5,464 bases of DNA, taken from Deltaproteobacteria bacterium. GTDB lineage: Bacteria > Myxococcota_A > UBA796 > UBA2385. Shown here piece after piece: positions 1 to 4,188 of the stretch (position 1 is the stretch's first letter; each line of letters starts with the position of its first letter). Location of the stretch: assembly GCA_003694325.1 (NCBI GenBank), contig RFKJ01000505.1, positions 1 through 5,464 on the forward strand, read 5' to 3'. The position numbers were made by a program, and so were the translations under genes. The notes below the pieces were generated by a model. The model saw only the letters and a program-made list of their open reading frames with translations, made no database searches and had not been told where the DNA came from.

Positions 1-597
1 GCGCTGCGCCCGCTCGATGGTCTTGCGTCGCTTGAACGACGCTGCGCCGGCGCTGGCACGCACCCGCACGCCATCCTGCGCAACCCGAGCCATGTCGACC
101 AGACCACCGGCCATCAGCGTCGCCACGCCGTCCACAAGCAGCTTCTCCAGCAGCTCCACGTGCTTCACCCGGAAGTCCGAGAGCGTGTGGTAGTTGACCG
201 TGACCCCGCCGCACAGCCACCGATAGGCGATGTGGCTCTCGCACAGCCGAGCCAGCGCCCGCGCACTGCCAACTCCTTCCAGCGTCGCGAACAACCACAG
301 CGCCATCAGCAACGCCGGGTCGATCGACGGCCGTCCCGGATGGCTCCCCCGTGCCCGGATCGCCGCGTACAGCGGCGACAGGTCCATCCGCTGCACGTAG
401 GCCCAGACCGCCCGGGCGTTGTGGTCCGGCGGTAGCAGGCTGTCCAGGTCCGAGGTCGTCAGCCGGACACTGTTTCGGTCCGGCTCGAGCACGCGCGGTC
501 GCGCCACCGGACTCGGCGCCGGACCGCCAACGGTGGGGGTGGAATCTGCGGCCTCGGGGGCCGTCGGAAGGTCGGGGAAGAGCGTAGGATTGGACAT
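1..597 (-). CDS. IS1182/IS5-like transposase, N-terminal part (cut by window edge)
   Basis: Read on the minus strand from an ATG at 597 to base 1, the frame is open for 199 codons with no stop, so the gene continues to the left. The product is the N-terminal part of a DDE transposase that cuts and joins the ends of its own insertion sequence. A Pro/Ala-rich head (about residues 1-45) is followed by a DUF772-type region (about 50-150) with GRPSIDPALLMALWLFATLE, SARALARLC and the NYHTLSDFRVKH stretch. VAQDGVRVRASAGAASFKRR (about 172-191) follows, and D175 is the likely first catalytic acid. The other catalytic residues lie outside the window. A G-run (minus strand, 607-612) nine bases before the ATG can serve as ribosome site. 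No frameshift or stop is visible, so the copy may be intact. The family call is firm at DUF772 level; IS1182 rather than another IS5-like group is less certain. Confidence 0.9.
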   Translation of the reverse strand, partial: MSNPTLFPDLPTAPEAADSTPTVGGPAPSPVARPRVLEPDRNSVRLTTSDLDSLLPPDHNARAVWAYVQRMDLSPLYAAIRARGSHPGRPSIDPALLMALWLFATLEGVGSARALARLCESHIAYRWLCGGVTVNYHTLSDFRVKHVELLEKLLVDGVATLMAGGLVDMARVAQDGVRVRASAGAASFKRRKTIERAQR

Positions 598-700
598 GCT
601 CTCTGATCCCCCGTTCTGTGCCGGTCGGCAACCCCTTCCTCGACAAATTCTCGCCCCGCGGCGGGGATTGGTTCACAGGCTCTGAGGTCGGCGTGCACGC
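598..700. mobile_element. Probable non-coding outer end of the insertion sequence
   Basis: Upstream of the transposase start, an IS of this type should end within roughly 50-120 bp at a terminal inverted repeat. The stretch contains a perfect small hairpin, CCCCG-CGG-CGGGG (654-666), followed by GGTTCACAGGCTC (670-682). Read inward from the right, this gives GAGCCTGTGAACC, which is a plausible inverted-repeat tip. This is inference only: the opposite end of the element is outside the window, so neither the inverted repeat nor a target-site duplication can be matched. The true boundary could lie anywhere from about 670 to 720. Confidence 0.35.
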
Positions 701-719
701 CCGCACCTGTCGGCGGGCG
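698..719. repeat. Inverted repeat CGCCCGC / GCGGGCG
   Basis: Perfect 7-bp arms (698-704 and 713-719) are separated by an 8-base loop, ACCTGTCG. The repeat lies between the presumed IS end and the lipoprotein gene. There is no T-run after it on either strand, so it is not a typical intrinsic terminator. It may protect the lipoprotein gene from read-through or be incidental in GC-rich DNA. Confidence 0.4.
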
Positions 720-723
720 CATC

Positions 724-732
724 TGGTAACGT
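724..732 (+). promoter_or_regulatory. Weak candidate -10 region for the lipoprotein gene
   Basis: TGGTAACGT contains a TG-n motif followed by TAACGT (727-732), the only AT-leaning patch just before the lipoprotein gene. No convincing -35 hexamer lies 16-18 bp upstream. The distance to the start codon at 785 is about 50 bases, which suits a short leader. Support is weak. Confidence 0.22.
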
Positions 733-770
733 CGGCCCGTCGCCGGGCCCCGCGTTGCCCTCGCCCGGCC

Positions 771-777
771 AAGGGGA
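771..777 (+). promoter_or_regulatory. Ribosome binding site deciding the lipoprotein start
   Basis: AAGGGGA lies seven bases before the ATG at 785. It favours that ATG over the in-frame TTG at 755, which has no comparable site and would add ten residues in front of the signal peptide. Confidence 0.6.
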
Positions 778-784
778 TTGCTGC

Positions 785-1453
785 ATGCCTTCGTTCCGAC
801 TGCTGCGGCCCGTTGCGGCCGCTTCGCTCGTCCTCGCCCTGGCCTGTGGGGGCTCCCTGGTCCCCATCGGCGGCGCTGACGTCGGCGCCTACGCCTCGTC
901 GCTGGCCACCTACGCCGAGTCCGAGAACCCGGGTGTGGACTGCCCGGCGGCCGGCGTGGGCGACGCCGTGCGCATCGGGGACTTCAGCTTCCGGGTCGAC
1001 CGCGTCGAGCTGTCCCCCCCCGAGACCCGGTTGCCGTGGATCAAGAACCGGGACGAGCGCCAGGCCTTCAGCAAGCCGGGGGTCCAGGCGCTGGTCGTCC
1101 ACTACAGCATCCGCAACGAGTCGCCGGTCCAGGCCGTTCCCGACGTGGTGTTCAGTGTCCATGGCACCGACGGGCGGCAGGCCACCACCGGGCCCTACAA
1201 CGCCGAGCTGGTCATGAAGGCCGCCGGCATGACCGCCCCGACTGCCTGGCCTCCCGGCCAATGGGTCGAAAACGTCAAGGTCTTCGACATGCAACCGGCG
1301 GCGGCCGACGGCGCGGCGGCGTGGCTCAAGCGCCGCGTCAAGCAGGTGGACCCGACCGACCCCAAGGGCCGGCGCAAGATCGACGTGATCGTGGAACAGG
1401 CGGTGATCGACCTCGGCACGCCGGCCGCCGGGGCAGCCATCAGCGGGGACTGA
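785..1453 (+). CDS. Predicted lipoprotein with DUF4352-like domain
   Basis: A 222-residue predicted exported lipoprotein of unknown role. From the ATG at 785 the N-terminus has Arg at 5 and 8, a hydrophobic core (9-20) and a lipobox-like ALAC ending at Cys21, then GGS. This is a good type II signal peptide, although the -3 position is Ala rather than the usual Leu. Residues about 55-210 look like the beta-sandwich of DUF4352 proteins: a GDAVRIGDFSFRVDRVE opening, a central ALVVHYSIRNES strand (102-113) typical of the domain, then VVFSVHGTDGRQ. The last part (LKRRVKQVDPTDPKGRRKID, 181-200) is basic and precedes a final strand. Such domains are found in surface proteins of unclear, possibly binding or stress-related, function. 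The gene stands alone on its strand, and its last 14 bases overlap the end of pyruvate kinase. The lipoprotein call is solid; the domain call is from sequence feel only. Confidence 0.75.
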   Translation: MPSFRLLRPVAAASLVLALACGGSLVPIGGADVGAYASSLATYAESENPGVDCPAAGVGDAVRIGDFSFRVDRVELSPPETRLPWIKNRDERQAFSKPGVQALVVHYSIRNESPVQAVPDVVFSVHGTDGRQATTGPYNAELVMKAAGMTAPTAWPPGQWVENVKVFDMQPAAADGAAAWLKRRVKQVDPTDPKGRRKIDVIVEQAVIDLGTPAAGAAISGD

Positions 1454-2912
1454 GGCCGCCGCTGCGCCCGTCCACCGTCTCCACCTTCATCAGGGTGTTG
1501 CCACCGCGGATGGGCGCGTCGCCGGCGACGACCACCACCTGCTCGCCGCGGCTCATCAGCCCCCGTTCGAGCAGGTGCTTCTCGGCGGCGGCGATCAGCT
1601 CGTCGAAGGTGTGCAGCCCGGGGATCGACAGGGGCAGAACCCCCCACACCAGGCACAGCCGGTCGCAGACCCGCGGGTCGGGGCTGAAGGCGAAGATCGG
1701 CTTGGGAGGGCGGCTCTTGGATGCCATGATCGCCGTCCTCCCGCTCCAGGTGAACACCATCAGCGGGCGCGGCTCGTCGCGGACCGCGTAGCAGGCGGCG
1801 CGGGTGACGGTTCCCCGGCCGCCCTCCCCCTGGACCTGTCGATCGAGGTCGGGCACCGGCATGAAGCCGGTGGGTTCGACAGCCCGGGCGATGCGGTCCA
1901 TCACCTCCACCGCCCGGATCGGGTATCGGCCGGTGGCGGTCTCGCCGGACAGCATGACCGCGTCGGTGCCGTCGACGATGGCATTGGCGACGTCGGTGAC
2001 CTCGGCGCGGGTCGGCCGGGCGTTGCGCTCCATGCTGTCGAGCATCTGGGTCGCGGTGATGACCAGCCGGTTGCGGCGGTTGGCCGCCGCGATGAGCGAC
2101 TTCTGCACGATGGGGACCTGCTCCAGCGGGGTCTCCACGCCCAGGTCGCCCCGGGCCACCATGATCCCGTCGGCCTCTTGGAGGATCGCATCGATGGCCG
2201 CCACGGCCTGCGGCTTCTCGATCTTGGCAATGACCGGCATGTCGGCGGCGCCGAGCGACTCCAGCAGCTCGCGGAGCTGCACCACGTCGCGGGCGCGGCG
2301 AACGAAGCTGATCGCCACGTAGTCCACGCCGGCATCGACCCCCACCGCCAGGTCGGCCCGGTCCTTGTCGGTCAGCGCCGGGGCCCGCACGTCGGTGTCG
2401 GGGAGGTTGATCCCCTTGCGGGGGCCCAGCTCGCCGCCGTCGAGGATCCGGATGTCCACCTCGTCGGGTTCACCCTCGGGCATGTCGCGGACCGCGATGA
2501 CCTCGCCGAACAGCGCCCCGTCGGCGAACAGCACCCGCTCGCCCACCCGCACGTCCTGGGACAGGGAGGGCCACGTCGTGCCCACCTTGGCGCCCCCCTC
2601 GTGCGCGGTGGCCTGCCGGTCCTCGTCCATGACCACCGTCAGCGTGTCGCCGCGCCGCAGGCGCACCGGATCGCCGCCGCCCGTGCGGATCTTCGGCCCC
2701 TGCAGGTCGAGCAGGATCGCGACCGGCCGGCCGAGCCGGGCGCTGGCACGCCGGATCCGCGCCACGTCGGAACGGATCGAGTCGGCGGTGGCGTGGGAGC
2801 AGTTGACCCGACACACGTCGACACCGGCGCGCAGCAGCTCGGTGAGCACGGCGGGCTCGCGGCTGGCGGGGCCGATGGTGGCGACGATGCGGGTCTTGCG
2901 GAAGTGGGGCAC
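1440..2912 (-). CDS. pyk: Pyruvate kinase
   Basis: A complete cytoplasmic enzyme of 490 residues, within the normal bacterial range of about 470-490. It transfers phosphate from phosphoenolpyruvate to ADP in the last step of glycolysis. The N-terminal KTRIVATIGPAS opens the TIM-barrel A domain. RVNCSH (35-40) and LDLQGPKIR (68-76) hold nucleotide- and metal-binding residues. A B domain follows (about 78-175, ending in GPRKGINLP). The active-site signature MPVIAKIEKPQAV (225-237) contains catalytic K230 and metal ligand E232. Then come ARGDLGVE (253-260, D256), ITATQMLDSM (285-294) and the RPTRAEVTDVANA stretch. The C domain (about 350-490) has the phosphate-loop-like TWSGRTA (388-394), and no extra C-terminal domain is present. 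The start is a GTG at 2912, the most upstream start in frame, with no clear Shine-Dalgarno. The usual Phe of the NFSH motif is Cys38. The gene is transcribed away from the HTH gene and converges with the lipoprotein gene. Confidence 0.97.
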   Translation of the reverse strand: MPHFRKTRIVATIGPASREPAVLTELLRAGVDVCRVNCSHATADSIRSDVARIRRASARLGRPVAILLDLQGPKIRTGGGDPVRLRRGDTLTVVMDEDRQATAHEGGAKVGTTWPSLSQDVRVGERVLFADGALFGEVIAVRDMPEGEPDEVDIRILDGGELGPRKGINLPDTDVRAPALTDKDRADLAVGVDAGVDYVAISFVRRARDVVQLRELLESLGAADMPVIAKIEKPQAVAAIDAILQEADGIMVARGDLGVETPLEQVPIVQKSLIAAANRRNRLVITATQMLDSMERNARPTRAEVTDVANAIVDGTDAVMLSGETATGRYPIRAVEVMDRIARAVEPTGFMPVPDLDRQVQGEGGRGTVTRAACYAVRDEPRPLMVFTWSGRTAIMASKSRPPKPIFAFSPDPRVCDRLCLVWGVLPLSIPGLHTFDELIAAAEKHLLERGLMSRGEQVVVVAGDAPIRGGNTLMKVETVDGRSGGLSPR

Positions 2913-2943
2913 GGAGCGGGTCCGGGGTGTCGGGCGGAGAACT

Positions 2944-2962
2944 GGCCTCCCGTGGAGAGGCC
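2944..2962. repeat. Hairpin in the pyk leader
   Basis: GGCCTC (2944-2949) and GAGGCC (2957-2962) form a perfect 6-bp stem with a 7-base loop, 31 bases upstream of the pyk GTG. There is no T-run, so it is not a typical terminator. It could shape the 5' leader of pyk mRNA or be incidental. Confidence 0.35.
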
Positions 2963-3095
2963 GCGTGTGCCGCCTGCTTACCTCCTCCCGGGTGGTGGGG
3001 CGACGTGCCGGGTGACGTCCGGGCCGCGCGACGGCGCATCCCGGTGGGCCACACCCGCCGGCGTGCCCCCCACTCGTCTCCTGCCGGCCTGCCTG

Positions 3096-3143
3096 GACCC
3101 GGGCCGACGTTCCACGGCCGCCTGCCGCGCCGCGGCCCGGGTC
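3096..3143. repeat. 11-bp perfect inverted repeat in the pyk/HTH spacer
   Basis: GACCCGGGCCG (3096-3106) is matched exactly by CGGCCCGGGTC (3133-3143) across a 26-base gap. Each arm contains the smaller palindrome CCCGGG. The right arm overlaps a second palindrome, GGTCGCGACC (3140-3149). The length of the match exceeds what most of the local GC-rich sequence shows. Function is unknown; leader structure or a protein site are options. Confidence 0.5.
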
Positions 3144-3172
3144 GCGACCACCCCGGCGAGCCGATTTCGGAA

Positions 3173-3205
3173 GATCCCGTCACCAACTGTCTTGTCAGCG
3201 GGATC
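3173..3205. repeat. 7-bp inverted repeat GATCCCG / CGGGATC
   Basis: Perfect arms at 3173-3179 and 3199-3205 enclose a 19-base, less GC-rich loop. The repeat lies 26 bases upstream of the -35 of the HTH gene. It could be an operator or a stem of a divergent leader. There is no T-run to make it a terminator. Confidence 0.4.
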
Positions 3206-3231
3206 GGGCAGCCTTGGGACCGCCGCAGGGT

Positions 3232-3260
3232 TTGACACGTCAACGGAAATGAGGAACACT
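3232..3260 (+). promoter_or_regulatory. Promoter of the HTH gene with a palindrome over the -35
   Basis: A perfect -35 hexamer TTGACA (3232-3237) is followed, after 17 bases, by a modest -10, AACACT (3255-3260). Transcription would start near 3267, about 60 bases before the ATG at 3329. The -35 is embedded in TTGAC-AC-GTCAA (3232-3243), arms of 5 bp around a 2-base centre, a possible operator. The -35 is clear; the -10 is weak, and the operator is inference. Confidence 0.5.
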
Positions 3261-3314
3261 GGGTCGTGGAACGCGACGCCGGGCTGCCCCGGCAGCCCCG
3301 CGGACCGGACCTCT

Positions 3315-3323
3315 GGAAGGGAG
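3315..3323 (+). promoter_or_regulatory. Ribosome binding site of the HTH gene
   Basis: GGAAGGGAG ends five bases before the ATG at 3329. It supports that start over the in-frame GTG at 3266, which would add 21 unconserved-looking residues. Confidence 0.7.
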
Positions 3324-3328
3324 ACACC

Positions 3329-3577
3329 ATGGCCACCACCCCGGCGAAGACGCGCCAGCGCGTGGCGCGCAATTTCATTCGGACCTACGGGCGCACGCGC
3401 TTCCGGCGGCTGCTCGATGCTCTCGCGGCGGGCGAGAGCGGGCAGACCATCGCCGACGAGTTCGGCGTGTCGCGGGAGCGGGTCCGGCAGTGGAAGAACA
3501 CCTTTGGCGAGGTGATCACCCACTACCGGGTCTACCCGGAGGTCTCGCGGATCCTCGAGGAGCGCCGCAGCGCCTGA
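3329..3577 (+). CDS. Small helix-turn-helix protein, function unknown
   Basis: An 82-residue, strongly basic protein likely to bind DNA. A basic N-terminal segment (about 1-26) is followed by a helix, FRRLLDALAAGES (25-37). A clear helix-turn-helix follows in GQTIADEFGVSRERVRQWKNTFG (38-60). Its second half, GVSRERVRQW, closely resembles the recognition helix of sigma-70 region 4 and related HTH folds. The tail (61-82) is short, with no ligand-binding or dimerisation domain, so it may act as a minimal transcription regulator. The ATG is chosen from the strong ribosome site. The gene has its own promoter, is divergent from pyruvate kinase, and is followed 129 bp later by argR, which has a separate promoter. 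A palindrome over its -35 hints at autoregulation. I do not recognise a named family, and a role as a nucleoid or phage-derived protein cannot be excluded. Confidence 0.75.
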   Translation: MATTPAKTRQRVARNFIRTYGRTRFRRLLDALAAGESGQTIADEFGVSRERVRQWKNTFGEVITHYRVYPEVSRILEERRSA

Positions 3578-3588
3578 CCCCTCGGGTC
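3576..3588 (+). terminator. Possible short stem-loop at the end of the HTH gene
   Basis: GACCC-CTC-GGGTC forms a perfect 5-bp stem with a 3-base loop directly at the stop codon. No T-run follows, so intrinsic termination is doubtful; in GC-rich genomes such stems sometimes act alone. Confidence 0.2.
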
Positions 3589-3621
3589 CGGGTCGCCGGC
3601 GCTCTCCGGGCGCGGTCCGCC

Positions 3622-3650
3622 TTGAATGTCCATGCACGAGGATGTATAGA
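3622..3650 (+). promoter_or_regulatory. argR-argG promoter with overlapping ARG-box-like sites
   Basis: This AT-rich patch stands out from its surroundings. TTGAAT (3622-3627) as -35 and TATAGA (3645-3650) as -10 are 17 bases apart, a normal sigma-70-type layout with four matches in each hexamer. The same bases include TGAATGTCCATGCA (3623-3636), which differs from the classical ArgR half-site pair TGAAT-N4-ATTCA at one arm position. A further related half-site, ATGTAT (3642-3647), follows at the same 10-bp step and lies on the -10. ArgR bound here would block RNA polymerase. The ARG-box consensus is established for enterobacterial ArgR; its use here is inference. Confidence 0.55.
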
Positions 3651-3661
3651 CGGCCGCTGGT

Positions 3662-3685
3662 GGCCGCCCCCCGGACCGGGCGGCC
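3662..3685 (+). repeat. Strong GC hairpin in the argR leader
   Basis: GGCCGCCC (3662-3669) and GGGCGGCC (3678-3685) are exact 8-bp complements around an 8-base loop. The hairpin falls inside the predicted argR transcript, 21 bases before the GTG start. An alternative stem, CGGCC (3651-3655) with GGCCG (3662-3666), uses part of the same left arm, so two folds could compete. There is no T-run. It may influence argR translation, whose own ribosome site is poor, or be incidental. Confidence 0.4.
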
Positions 3686-3706
3686 GGACCCCCACCGAGC
3701 GCCCCC

Positions 3707-4168
3707 GTGACCTCTGATCGTCGCCACCGCCGCGCGGCCATCCGCCGGATCCTCCAGCAGCACGCCGTGGCGTCGCAGGAGGAGCTGGCCCGGTTGCTGC
3801 TCGGCGAGGGCATCCGCTGCACCCAGGCCACCCTGTCGCGCGACCTGCGGGACATGGGCGTGGTCCGGAGCCGCGGCCCCGACGGACCCCGGTACGAACT
3901 CGACCAGCGCGCGCGGTACCTGCGGGCGCTGCGCGAGGTCATCGGGATGGAGATCCTCGAGGTGCGCCACAACGGCCAGCTCGTGGTGCTCAAGACCCTG
4001 ACCGGCCGGGCCGAGGGCGTGGCCGGCTTCCTCGATGCGCTCGGCAACCCGCTCATCCTGGGCACGGTGGCCGGAGACGACACCGTGTTCATCGCCCCGT
4101 CAGACCCTGCGCGCTGCGACGAGCTCGCCGCCTTCGTCCAGGGCCTGGTGGACGGGGCCGCCGACTGA
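3707..4168 (+). CDS. argR: Arginine repressor ArgR
   Basis: A 153-residue transcription regulator, the usual ArgR length, that binds ARG boxes when loaded with arginine and controls arginine synthesis genes. The N-terminal winged helix-turn-helix (about 5-70) contains SQEELARLLLGEGI and the typical recognition helix CTQATLSRDLRDMGVVR (38-54, with S44 and R45). The C-terminal hexamerisation and arginine-binding domain (about 80-150) carries LGTVAGDDTVFI (118-129), matching the family GTIAGDD motif; D124 and D125 are the expected arginine ligands. The start is a GTG at 3707, where the protein begins in register with the family. No good Shine-Dalgarno precedes it, so translation may be weak or depend on the leader hairpin. 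It is followed by argG after 20 bp and probably shares its transcript. All key residues are present. Confidence 0.96.
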   Translation: MTSDRRHRRAAIRRILQQHAVASQEELARLLLGEGIRCTQATLSRDLRDMGVVRSRGPDGPRYELDQRARYLRALREVIGMEILEVRHNGQLVVLKTLTGRAEGVAGFLDALGNPLILGTVAGDDTVFIAPSDPARCDELAAFVQGLVDGAAD

Positions 4169-4178
4169 CGGCACCCCT

Positions 4179-4184
4179 GGAGGA
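4179..4184 (+). promoter_or_regulatory. Ribosome binding site of argG
   Basis: GGAGGA ends four bases before the ATG at 4189, a strong though tightly spaced site in the 20-bp gap after argR. Translation of argG should be more efficient than that of argR, which lacks such a site. Confidence 0.75.
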
Positions 4185-4188
4185 CCCC

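Larger units (their letters stand above)
2913..3328. other. Divergent intergenic spacer between pyk and the HTH gene
   Basis: This 416-bp stretch has no convincing gene on either strand. It carries the leaders of both flanking genes and several inverted repeats (2944-2962, 3096-3143, 3173-3205, and the 10-bp palindrome GGTCGCGACC at 3140-3149). The promoter of the HTH gene is near 3232-3260. For pyk, the only promoter-like trace I see on the minus strand is CTGACA (3198-3193), with no good -10 behind it, so the pyk promoter is not located. No tRNA or other RNA gene is recognised. Confidence 0.6.

Noticed and set aside
160..722. Plus- and minus-strand open frames in the transposase region other than the transposase frame
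   Set aside because: They are Arg/Pro-rich shadow frames of the transposase coding strand and the GC-rich spacer, without ribosome sites or motifs.
755..784. An upstream TTG start for the lipoprotein gene
   Set aside because: It lacks a ribosome site and would put ten polar residues before a normal signal peptide, while the ATG at 785 is preceded by AAGGGGA.
3173..3205. Intrinsic terminator for a gene in the pyk/HTH spacer
   Set aside because: The loop is 19 bases, no T-run follows on either strand, and no gene ends here.
1575..3515. A long open frame on the plus strand opposite pyk, running into the HTH gene (646 codons)
   Set aside because: It mirrors the pyruvate kinase codons, is rich in His/Arg/Gly/Asp without domains, and crosses the promoter of the HTH gene in a different frame.
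2978..3970. A minus-strand open frame across the pyk/HTH spacer and the HTH and argR genes
   Set aside because: It covers two clear plus-strand genes and their promoters, and the predicted protein has no recognisable features.
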